Shown one piece after another: positions 6,651 through 13,222 of a stretch of DNA of 13,342 nt. The notes beneath the pieces are model-generated. The model was not told where the DNA came from, did not search any database, and saw only the letters and a list, made by a program, of their open reading frames with translations. Made by a program: the position numbers and the translations under genes. Location of the stretch: contig DXYG01000075.1 in assembly GCA_019415925.1 (NCBI GenBank), positions 1-13,342 on the forward strand, given 5' to 3'. The stretch is from Clostridiales bacterium. GTDB lineage: Bacteria > Bacillota > Clostridia > Oscillospirales > Acutalibacteraceae. How positions within the stretch are numbered: position 1 is the first letter of the stretch; each line of letters begins with the position of its first letter.

Positions 6651-7433
6651 GTGCAGTACGGAAAAGTTGAAATATGCGGAGTGAACACCTCGCAGTTAAA
6701 ACTGCTTAAGGAGAGCGAAAAAAAAGAATTGCTTTTAAAAATCAAAAACGGCACGCCTTCCGAGCGGAAATCCGCCAGAGAAAAGATGATTAACGGCAAT
6801 CTGCGACTTGTGCTGTCTGTTATTCAGCGCTTTACAAACCGAGGCGAAAACCCCGACGATTTATTTCAGGTCGGCGTAATCGGATTGATAAAGGCTATTG
6901 ACAACTTTGACCCCAGCCTTGACGTGCGTTTCAGCACCTACGGTGTGCCGATGATTATCGGTGAAATCCGCCGTTATCTTCGTGACAACAACTCCGTCAG
7001 AGTATCACGCTCAATGAGAGATACTGCCTACAGAGCAATGCAGATTAAGGAGGAGCTTACAAACAAGAATAACCGAGAACCTACTGTTGAGGAAATTGCA
7101 AAGATTATGGAAGTACCGAAAGAAACGGTTGTGCTTGCACTTGAAGCGATTGTCGAACCTGTTTCGCTGTACGAGCCTGTATTTTCCGACGGCAACGACA
7201 CGATTTACGTTATGGACCAGATTGGCGACAAAAACGATGATTCAACGTGGCTTGAAGAAATCGCCGTTAAAGAGGCAATCAAAAATCTTTCCGACAGGGA
7301 AAAACGTATTCTCACACTCAGATTTTTCCAAGGGAAAACACAGATGGAGGTTGCAAGCGAAATAGGCATTTCGCAGGCGCAGGTAAGCAGAATTGAAAAA
7401 GGTGCACTTGATACGATTAAGAAGAATATTTGA
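6651..7433 (+). CDS. sigG: RNA polymerase sporulation sigma factor SigG
   Basis: A 260-residue sigma-70 family protein, full length and colinear with B. subtilis SigG. It directs late forespore transcription after engulfment (spoVA operon, SASP and germination genes). The conserved N-terminus KVEICGV (5-11) is specific to SigG. Region 2 runs about 49-113 with NGNLRLVLSVIQRF, DDLFQVGVIGL and RFSTYGVPMIIGEIRRYLRD; region 3 about 117-190 (YVMDQIGD); region 4 about 208-256 with the helix-turn-helix GKTQMEVASEIGISQAQVSR. Start is GTG at 6651, 7 nt after GGGGG (6639-6643). The nearer ATG at 6646 is out of frame and ends after 12 codons. sigE and spoIIGA, often directly upstream of sigG, are absent here. 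Transcription probably runs through the repeats to the shared hairpin at 7685-7714. Confidence 0.97.
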   Translation: MQYGKVEICGVNTSQLKLLKESEKKELLLKIKNGTPSERKSAREKMINGNLRLVLSVIQRFTNRGENPDDLFQVGVIGLIKAIDNFDPSLDVRFSTYGVPMIIGEIRRYLRDNNSVRVSRSMRDTAYRAMQIKEELTNKNNREPTVEEIAKIMEVPKETVVLALEAIVEPVSLYEPVFSDGNDTIYVMDQIGDKNDDSTWLEEIAVKEAIKNLSDREKRILTLRFFQGKTQMEVASEIGISQAQVSRIEKGALDTIKKNI

Positions 7434-7484
7434 TTATTCTAATAATCAACCTAAAAATCATATTGACACGTATCCTATAATTTC

Positions 7485-7566
7485 GTAGGGACACGGCTCG
7501 CCGTGTCCACACACAAATTGCATTGCAATTTGTGTGAATGGGACGTCAAGGATGCCGTCCCCTACA
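7485..7566 (+). repeat. Compound hairpin repeat with GTAGGG ends (first of two)
   Basis: An 82-bp unit bounded by CGTAGGGAC and, inverted, GTCCCCTAC. Inside are three hairpins in tandem: GGACACGG/CCGTGTCC (7489-7508, loop CTCG), a perfect 12-bp stem CACACAAATTGC/GCAATTTGTGTG (7510-7536, loop ATT) and GGGACG/CGTCCC (7540-7561). The third shares the 11-mer GGGACGTCAAG with the end of the window (13332-13342). It resembles a small non-autonomous repeat (MITE/REP-like). It lies in the convergent gap between sigG and ppdK. Confidence 0.75.
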
Positions 7567-7594
7567 GCAATACAGAAAATGTTATAATTTCACC

Positions 7595-7660
7595 GTGTAG
7601 GGAATGGTACGGCGGTGCCCAAAACCCCTCTTTCCCCTTATTAAGGGGTAGATCCCTACG
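7595..7660 (+). repeat. Compound hairpin repeat with GTAGGG ends (second of two)
   Basis: A 66-bp unit bounded by GTAGGGA and TCCCTACG. Inside are GGTAC/GTGCC (loop GGCG) and CCCCTT/AAGGGG (7634-7648, loop ATT). The nonamer TATAATTTC occurs shortly before both this unit (7582-7590) and the previous one (7476-7484), so the two may have inserted at, or carry, the same flank. Confidence 0.65.
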
Positions 7661-7684
7661 TTTTTATAATAATTATAAACGCAT

Positions 7685-7714
7685 AAAAGGCTGCTCGTGA
7701 TTGAGCAGCCTTTT
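7685..7714 (-). terminator. Shared terminator between convergent ppdK and sigG
   Basis: A perfect 12-bp stem AAAAGGCTGCTC/GAGCAGCCTTTT with loop GTGATT. On the plus strand it is followed by GTTTTG, and on the minus strand the stem itself ends in CCTTTT. It lies 36 nt past the ppdK stop and is the only strong terminator for sigG, about 250 nt downstream. The two repeat units would therefore lie in the sigG 3' untranslated region. A small TTTCGA/TCGAAA hairpin (7734-7748) sits between it and the ppdK stop. Confidence 0.85.
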
Positions 7715-7749
7715 GTTTTGCTATATTAAGTTATTTCGAAAATCGAAAA

Positions 7750-10377
7750 TTACTTGTTGTTAACAGCAGCCTGTGCAGCAGCAAGACGTGCAATCGGCAC
7801 ACGGAAGGGTGAGCATGATACATAGTCAAGACCAATCTTGTGGCAGAATTCTACTGAAGACGGGTCGCCGCCGTGCTCGCCGCAGATACCAATGTGGAGG
7901 TTGGGATTAACGGGCTTGCCGAGCTTGATAGCTGTTTCCATAAGCTTGCCTACGCCTGTCTGGTCGAGCTTTGCAAACGGATCGTTTTCGAAAATCTTTG
8001 TATCGTAGTAAGCGTTTAAGAACTTACCTGCGTCATCTCTTGAGAAGCCGAATGTCATCTGTGTAAGGTCGTTTGTACCGAAGCAGAAGAAGTCAGCCTC
8101 TGTAGCGATTTCGTCAGCTGTAAGAGCAGCACGGGGAATCTCAATCATTGTACCTACTTCGTACTTGAGGTCAACGCCTGCAGCAGCGATTTCAGCGTCA
8201 GCTGTTTCAACAACAACCTTCTTAACGAACTTAAGCTCTTTGATTTCGCATACGAGCGGAATCATAATTTCGGGCTTAACTGTCCAGTCGGGATGAGCCT
8301 TCTGTACTTCGATAGCTGCACGGATAACAGCCTTTGTCTGCATCTTTGCAATTTCAGGATATGTTACTGCAAGACGACAGCCACGGTGACCCATCATCGG
8401 GTTAAACTCGTGGAGTGAAGTAATGATAGCCTTGATATCTTCAACAGACTTGCCCTGAGCGTCAGCAAGCTTCTTGATGTCCTCTTCCTCAGTGGGAACG
8501 AACTCGTGAAGCGGCGGGTCAAGGAATCTGATTGTTACGGGGCAGCCCTCAAGAGCTTCGTAAAGAGCCTTGAAGTCACCCTGCTGATAAGGAAGAATCT
8601 TATCAAGAGCTGCTTCTCTCTCTTCAACCGTATCTGCGCAAATCATCTCACGGAATGCAGCGATTCTGTCCTCTTCAAAGAACATATGCTCTGTACGGCA
8701 AAGACCGATACCCTCAGCACCAAGCTCACGAGCCTTTTTAGCGTCAGCAGGTGTATCAGCATTTGTTCTTACCTTAAGAGTTCTGAACTTGTCAGCCCAT
8801 GACATAATTCTCTCGAACTCGCCTGCGATTGTAGCGTCAACTGTGGGGATAGCACCGTCGTAGATGTTACCTGTTGAACCGTCGATTGAAATGTAGTCGC
8901 CCTCGTGGAATTCCTTGCCTGCGAGTGTGAACTTCTTGTTTTCTTCGTCCATATTGATGTCGCCGCAGCCTGATACGCAGCATGTACCCATACCACGAGC
9001 AACAACTGCTGCGTGAGATGTCATACCGCCTCTAACTGTGAGGATACCCTGTGAAGCCTTCATACCTGTAATGTCTTCAGGTGATGTTTCAAGACGAACA
9101 AGAACAACCTTTTCGCCTCTTGCGTTCCAAGCTTCAGCGTCTTCTGCTGTGAATACAACCTTACCGCAAGCAGCACCGGGAGAAGCACCGAGACCCTTGC
9201 CGATAGGAGTAGCTGCCTTTAATGCAGCGGGGTCAAACTGGGGATGGAGAAGTGTATCAAGGTTACGGGGATCGATCATAGCAACTGCTTCTTCTTCAGT
9301 TCTCATACCCTCGTCAACGAGGTCACAAGCAATCTTCAAAGCAGCCTGAGCTGTTCTCTTACCGTTTCTTGTCTGGAGCATATAGAGCTTCTTGTTTTCA
9401 ACTGTGAACTCCATATCCTGCATATCTCTGTAGTGGTTTTCAAGAGTCTGGCAAACCTGCTGGAACTGCTCGAAAGCCTCGGGGAACTCTTCAGCCATCT
9501 TTGCGATAGGCATAGGAGTACGAACGCCTGCAACAACGTCCTCGCCCTGTGCGTTGATAAGGAACTCACCCATGAGCTTCTTCTCACCTGTAGCAGGATC
9601 TCTTGTAAATGCAACGCCTGTACCGCAATCGTCACCCATGTTACCGAATGCCATTGACTGTACGTTAACAGCGGTACCCCATGAATAAGGAATATCGTTG
9701 TCACGGCGATATACGTTAGCACGGGGGTTGTCCCATGAACGGAATACAGCCTTAACAGCGCCCATAAGCTGCTCTTTAGGATCATCGGGGAAGTCCTGAC
9801 CGATTTTAGCCTTGTATTCAGCCTTGAACTGTGAAGCAAGCTCCTTGAGGTCGTCAGCTGTAAGCTCAACGTCGAATGTAACGCCTCTTTCAGCCTTCAT
9901 CTTGTCGATAAGCTCTTCAAAGTACTTCTTACCAACTTCCATAACTACGTCGGAATACATCTGAATAAATCTTCTGTAGCAGTCCCAAGCCCAACGGGGA
10001 TTGCCTGATTTTTCAGCAATTACGTTAACAACTGTTTCGTTAAGACCGAGGTTGAGGATTGTATCCATCATACCGGGCATAGAAGCTCTTGCGCCTGAAC
10101 GAACGGAAACGAGAAGGGGGTTTTCCTTATCGCCGAATTTCTTACCGGTGATTTCTTCCATCTTTTCGATGTACTCGTTAATCTGACCCTGAATTTCGTC
10201 ATTGATTTCTCTGCCGTCCTCATAGTACTGAGTACAAGCTTCTGTTGTAATAGTGAAGCCCTGGGGAACGGGAAGTCCTAAACCTGTCATTTCTGCAAGG
10301 TTAGCACCCTTACCGCCGAGGAGCTCACGCATGTTAGCATTACCTTCTGTAAAAAGGTACACCCATTTTTTTGCCAT
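7750..10377 (-). CDS. ppdK: Pyruvate, phosphate dikinase
   Basis: An 875-residue cytosolic enzyme interconverting ATP + phosphate + pyruvate with AMP + PPi + PEP; in anaerobes it links glycolysis and gluconeogenesis and saves energy through PPi. The N-terminal ATP-grasp part (about 1-340) has GGKGANLAEM (21-30), SVRSGARASMPGMMDTILNL (91-110) and GVAFTRDPATGEK (254-266). The swivelling phosphohistidine domain (about 390-510) has GGMTSHAAVVARGMG with the phospho-acceptor His at 455, the same number as in the C. symbiosum enzyme. The C-terminal PEP/pyruvate barrel (about 520-875) has R561, R617, E746, N769 and the acid/base Cys 832 in GICGEHGGDPSS. All expected residues are present. The start has a strong AGGAGG 9 nt upstream. 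It is monocistronic, with its own promoter and terminator. Confidence 0.98.
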   Translation of the reverse strand: MAKKWVYLFTEGNANMRELLGGKGANLAEMTGLGLPVPQGFTITTEACTQYYEDGREINDEIQGQINEYIEKMEEITGKKFGDKENPLLVSVRSGARASMPGMMDTILNLGLNETVVNVIAEKSGNPRWAWDCYRRFIQMYSDVVMEVGKKYFEELIDKMKAERGVTFDVELTADDLKELASQFKAEYKAKIGQDFPDDPKEQLMGAVKAVFRSWDNPRANVYRRDNDIPYSWGTAVNVQSMAFGNMGDDCGTGVAFTRDPATGEKKLMGEFLINAQGEDVVAGVRTPMPIAKMAEEFPEAFEQFQQVCQTLENHYRDMQDMEFTVENKKLYMLQTRNGKRTAQAALKIACDLVDEGMRTEEEAVAMIDPRNLDTLLHPQFDPAALKAATPIGKGLGASPGAACGKVVFTAEDAEAWNARGEKVVLVRLETSPEDITGMKASQGILTVRGGMTSHAAVVARGMGTCCVSGCGDINMDEENKKFTLAGKEFHEGDYISIDGSTGNIYDGAIPTVDATIAGEFERIMSWADKFRTLKVRTNADTPADAKKARELGAEGIGLCRTEHMFFEEDRIAAFREMICADTVEEREAALDKILPYQQGDFKALYEALEGCPVTIRFLDPPLHEFVPTEEEDIKKLADAQGKSVEDIKAIITSLHEFNPMMGHRGCRLAVTYPEIAKMQTKAVIRAAIEVQKAHPDWTVKPEIMIPLVCEIKELKFVKKVVVETADAEIAAAGVDLKYEVGTMIEIPRAALTADEIATEADFFCFGTNDLTQMTFGFSRDDAGKFLNAYYDTKIFENDPFAKLDQTGVGKLMETAIKLGKPVNPNLHIGICGEHGGDPSSVEFCHKIGLDYVSCSPFRVPIARLAAAQAAVNNK

Positions 10378-10418
10378 TTTGGTAATCCTCCTATAAATAA
10401 ATAGTATATACGGCTATA

Positions 10419-10438
10419 GCAAAGCGTTTACGCTCTGC
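10419..10438 (-). other. Hairpin in the ppdK leader
   Basis: On the minus strand GCAGAGCG and CGCTTTGC (one G-T pair) form an 8-bp stem around TAAA, about 20 nt after the predicted ppdK transcription start and about 40 nt before the start codon. There is no T-run, so it is not a terminator. It could stabilise the 5' end or be incidental. Confidence 0.35.
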
Positions 10439-10461
10439 CTGCAAGTATAAGCCTACAAGTT

Positions 10462-10490
10462 ATTATAACAAAGAATAGCAAAAATAGCTA
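10462..10490 (-). promoter_or_regulatory. Extended -10 promoter of ppdK
   Basis: On the minus strand TGTTATAAT gives TATAAT at 10467-10462 with an upstream TG one base away (extended -10). The -35 at 10490-10485 is weak (TAGCTA) at 17-nt spacing. The predicted leader is about 75-80 nt and ends in AGGAGG. Confidence 0.55.
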
Positions 10491-10641
10491 CATTTTTTTG
10501 AAATTTTTTCTTATAAAAAACAGTTTAAAATTTTATTAATATTGTATAAATCGTTTAAAATATGCAGGAATATTGTTTTTTTGTAAAATCCACTTGAAAT
10601 TTGTAATTTTTATGAGATAATATTAATATCTGTTGGTATGT
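10491..10641. other. AT-rich divergent region between ppdK and the glmU-like gene
   Basis: About 150 bp of very AT-rich DNA with several A- and T-runs. I see no open frame with a ribosome site and no strong RNA fold. It appears to be only the back-to-back promoter spacer. Confidence 0.5.
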
Positions 10642-10670
10642 TTGACGGATATGGTGCTATACAATATATA
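10642..10670 (+). promoter_or_regulatory. Candidate sigma-A promoter of the glmU-like gene
   Basis: TTGACG (10642-10647) followed by TATATA at 17 nt (10665-10670), or by a perfect TATAAT at 19 nt (10667-10672). Transcription would start near 10678-10680, downstream of the more distal in-frame start at 10638, supporting translation from ATG 10707. Confidence 0.55.
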
Positions 10671-10706
10671 ATTCAGGCTTTATGCCGTATAATAATGAGG
10701 TACAAA

Positions 10707-11456
10707 ATGGGTAATTGTGCAATTATTCTTGCCGGCGGCGAGGGCAAGAGAATGAAGTCCGACAAGCCTAAGACTCTCTCTGAGGTTCTCGGCAAGCCGA
10801 TGCTTATGTGGGTTATTTCCGCACTCAGAAATTCCGGAATTGACGACATATGCGTTGTAAAGGGCTTTAAGAAAGAATGTATCGAGGAGTTTCTTTCTAC
10901 TCTTGACTTTGAAGTTGAAAGCGTTTTTCAGGCTGAACGCCTCGGAACAGGTCACGCCGTTATGATGGCAAAGGATTTTCTTAAAAATCACAACGGAAAC
11001 GTTGTTATTTTAAACGGCGACGCTCCGTTTATGTCGAGCGACACCATAAGAAAGTCGCTTGCTCAGCACACAGACAGTGCTTGTGCCGCTACGGTAATTT
11101 CCGCAAAGGTTGACGACCCGACGGGCTACGGACGAATTGTTCGTGACGAAAACGGTCAGCTGAAGGCAATCGTTGAACAGAAGGACGCTGACGAGGAAAC
11201 TCTCAGAATCAACGAGGTAAACTCGGGCGGCTTCTGGTTTGACTGCGAGCTTCTTTTGTCGGTGCTTGACAGAATCAAGTCCGACAACAAGGCAAAGGAA
11301 TATTATCTCCCCGACGCAATAAAGCTTCTTCTTTCAGACGGCAGAAAGGTCGGCGCATACACTGCAGAGTGCAGTGACACCGTACTCGGTGCAAACGACC
11401 CTGCTCAGCTCGAGGAGCTTAACGAAATCGCAAAAGCAAGAGGTTATTCCTGCTAA
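10707..11456 (+). CDS. UDP-GlcNAc pyrophosphorylase, single-domain GlmU-like nucleotidyltransferase
   Basis: 249 residues matching only the N-terminal half of GlmU. Motifs: LAGGEGKRMKSDKPKTLSEV (8-27, nucleotide loop with catalytic Arg and Lys), GKPML (29-33), ERLGTGHAV (77-85), NGDAPF (103-108), GYGRIVR (140-146), IVEQKDA (155-161), NEVNSGGFWFD (169-179), DNKAKEYYLPD (193-203) and GANDPAQLEELN (228-239). The reaction is UTP + GlcNAc-1-P to UDP-GlcNAc + PPi, feeding peptidoglycan. The protein stops just after this domain: the left-handed beta-helix acetyltransferase half of ordinary GlmU (about 455 aa) is missing, and only 62 bp separate it from prs. Another sugar-1-phosphate specificity is possible. 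Start ATG 10707 has GAGG 6 nt upstream; a frame start at 10638 has no ribosome site. Position before prs supports a glmU origin. Confidence 0.85.
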   Translation: MGNCAIILAGGEGKRMKSDKPKTLSEVLGKPMLMWVISALRNSGIDDICVVKGFKKECIEEFLSTLDFEVESVFQAERLGTGHAVMMAKDFLKNHNGNVVILNGDAPFMSSDTIRKSLAQHTDSACAATVISAKVDDPTGYGRIVRDENGQLKAIVEQKDADEETLRINEVNSGGFWFDCELLLSVLDRIKSDNKAKEYYLPDAIKLLLSDGRKVGAYTAECSDTVLGANDPAQLEELNEIAKARGYSC

Positions 11457-11518
11457 ATTAAGTTAATCATTCATTTATTATAAATAATTCGCAAATTATA
11501 TGCAAAGGAGTTATTACA

Positions 11519-12478
11519 ATGAATTTTCACGGTAAGGACATCAAAATTTTCACCGGCAGTTCAAATGTTGACGTAGCTCAGGGTATTGCAGGCTGTCTTG
11601 GTCTGCCGCTCGGCAAAAGCGACTGCACACAGTTTTCAGACGGCGAAATTGCTGTTTCGCTTCACGAGTCTGTAAGAGGCAGCGACTGCTTTATTGTTCA
11701 GTCAACCTGCACACCCGTTAACGACAATCTTATGGAAATGCTCATTATGATTGACGCTATGAAACGTGCTTCTGCTGCAAGAATTACAGCTGTTATGCCC
11801 TACTTCGGCTATGCAAGACAGGACAGAAAAGCTAAGGCAAGAGATCCGATTTCGGCAAAGCTTTGCGCTGACATCATCACAAGCGCAGGCGCTGACCGTG
11901 TGCTCACAATGGATTTGCACGCTAATCAGATTCAGGGCTTTTTCAACATTCCCGTTGACCACCTTCAGGGTGCAACTCTCCTTGCAAACCATATGAAAGA
12001 GAAAATCGGCGGCAACCCTGACGATTACATTGTAGTTTCTCCCGACCTCGGTTCGGTTACACGTTCAAGAAACTTCGCTGCTAAAATCGGCACAGGTCTT
12101 GCAATCATCGACAAGCGCAGACCCAAGCCGAACGTTTGTGAGGTTATGAACATCATCGGTGACGCAAGAGGCAAAAAGGTTATCCTCGTTGACGATATGA
12201 TTGATACAGCAGGCACACTCTGCAACGCTGCTAATGCAATTGTTGAAAAGGGCGGTGCAACAGAGGTTTACGCTTGTGCAACCCACGCAGTTCTTTCCGG
12301 TCCTGCAATTGAGAGAATCAAGAACAGCGCACTCAAAGAGGTTGTTCTTCTCGACACAATCCCCGTTCCGCAGGAAAAGATGATTGACAAGTTTACAATT
12401 CTTCCCGTAGCTCCCACATTTGCCGAGGCTATTGCAAGAATTTACAACGACAAGCCGTTTACTGCTGCATTCGGCTGA
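11519..12478 (+). CDS. prs: Ribose-phosphate pyrophosphokinase (PRPP synthetase)
   Basis: A 319-residue cytosolic enzyme: ribose-5-phosphate + ATP to PRPP + AMP, the entry to purine, pyrimidine, histidine, tryptophan and NAD synthesis. The class I hallmarks are complete: FSDGE (39-43), PYFGYARQDRKAKARDPISA (94-113, ATP loop), MDLHANQIQGFF (131-142, divalent metal and ATP site), PDLGSVTRSR (175-184) and the PRPP-binding loop VILVDDMIDTAGT (221-233). Length is typical (315-320). ATG has AAAGGAG 8 nt upstream. It sits 62 bp after the glmU-like gene with no terminator between, so the two are probably co-transcribed, and it is closed by the hairpin at 12548-12576. Confidence 0.98.
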   Translation: MNFHGKDIKIFTGSSNVDVAQGIAGCLGLPLGKSDCTQFSDGEIAVSLHESVRGSDCFIVQSTCTPVNDNLMEMLIMIDAMKRASAARITAVMPYFGYARQDRKAKARDPISAKLCADIITSAGADRVLTMDLHANQIQGFFNIPVDHLQGATLLANHMKEKIGGNPDDYIVVSPDLGSVTRSRNFAAKIGTGLAIIDKRRPKPNVCEVMNIIGDARGKKVILVDDMIDTAGTLCNAANAIVEKGGATEVYACATHAVLSGPAIERIKNSALKEVVLLDTIPVPQEKMIDKFTILPVAPTFAEAIARIYNDKPFTAAFG

Positions 12479-12547
12479 TAATTTTAAACCGTTCGGCAGA
12501 TTTCGACTGAAATTTCCGTTATTTCGGAATACAATAATTTATAAAAC

Positions 12548-12576
12548 AAGCGGGTTGGAAAATACCCGCTTATTTT
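12548..12576 (+). terminator. Terminator between prs and pth
   Basis: AAGCGGGT (12548-12555) pairs with ACCCGCTT (12564-12571) around an 8-nt loop, followed by ATTTTAG. The T-run is short, so it may be partial and allow read-through into pth, whose ribosome site starts 15 nt further on. No clear separate pth promoter is visible. Confidence 0.65.
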
Positions 12577-12601
12577 AGTTCGAGGACACAGGAGTAAAAA
12601 T

Positions 12602-13195
12602 ATGTTCGGAAAAAATAAATTTACAGGCTCAATTGAATACCTCGTTGTCGGGCTGGGAAATCCCGATAAGAAATATGAAAACACACGTCACAACGCAGGC
12701 TGGCTTGCGCTTGATTACATAGCAGAAAAGTACAACTGCAAGGTAAACAAAATAAAGTACAAAAGCTTTGTCGGCGACTGCACAATCGGCGGTGCAAGAG
12801 TTATGCTGATGAAACCGACAACATATATGAACAACAGCGGTCAGGCAGTAGTTGAGGCGATGAACTTCTACAAAATTCCGCCCGAAAAGGTGATAGTTAT
12901 TTTTGATGATATTTCGCTTGACGTGGGCAAAATGCGCATACGTTCAAAGGGCAGTGACGGCGGTCAGAAGGGTATGCGAAGTATAATTTATTTAAGCGGC
13001 AGTGAAAACTTCCCGAGAATAAAAATCGGCATAGGCGCAAAGCCGAATCCGCACTGGGATTTAGCCGACTGGGTGCTGTCAAAATTCACCGACGATGAAT
13101 TCAAAACGCTCGGCACAATGTTTGACAACGCCGCAAAGGCTGTTGAGCTGATTATCGAGGGCAAAACAGACAAAGCAATGAATTTATACAATTAA
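12602..13195 (+). CDS. pth: Peptidyl-tRNA hydrolase
   Basis: A 197-residue cytosolic hydrolase that releases tRNA from prematurely dropped peptidyl-tRNA; essential in most bacteria. Landmarks: VVGLGNPDKKYENTRHNAGW (15-34) with Asn20 and catalytic His30 (E. coli N10, H20), MKPTTYMNNSG (70-80) with Asn77 (E. coli N68), FDDISLDVGKMRIRSKGSDG (101-120) with Asp102 (E. coli D93) and FPRIKIGIG. The motif usually GGHNG (E. coli H113, N114) reads GGQKG here (120-124), with Gln122 and Lys123. Start ATG follows AGGAG by 6 nt; the protein has about ten extra N-terminal residues relative to E. coli. It follows prs as in Bacillus (where it is spoVC), but the ctc/L25 gene normally between them is absent. 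No terminator is seen before the repeat at 13223. Confidence 0.95.
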   Translation: MFGKNKFTGSIEYLVVGLGNPDKKYENTRHNAGWLALDYIAEKYNCKVNKIKYKSFVGDCTIGGARVMLMKPTTYMNNSGQAVVEAMNFYKIPPEKVIVIFDDISLDVGKMRIRSKGSDGGQKGMRSIIYLSGSENFPRIKIGIGAKPNPHWDLADWVLSKFTDDEFKTLGTMFDNAAKAVELIIEGKTDKAMNLYN

Positions 13196-13222
13196 GATTT
13201 TTTTAAGCTAATTTTAGAAAGA

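Noticed and set aside
7430..7449. Inverted repeat TTGATTAT/ATAATCAA at the sigG stop codon
   Set aside because: Pure AT-type stem without a T-tract; unlikely to terminate transcription.
7463..7481. TTGACA followed closely by TATAAT downstream of sigG
   Set aside because: The spacer is only about 7 nt, far too short for a sigma-A promoter; the TATAATTTC belongs to the repeat flank.
7485..7660. CRISPR array or integron attC cluster in the hairpin nest
   Set aside because: No regularly spaced identical repeats with unique spacers, no cas or integrase gene, and the hairpins differ in sequence.
7503..7700. 65-codon open frame between sigG and ppdK
   Set aside because: It lies wholly over hairpin repeats and the terminator, with no ribosome site; a typical spurious repeat-derived frame.
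9336..9869. 177-codon frame overlapping ppdK on the same strand
   Set aside because: Out-of-frame shadow of a very well conserved ppdK coding region; Ser/Leu/Arg-rich composition as expected of a shadow frame.
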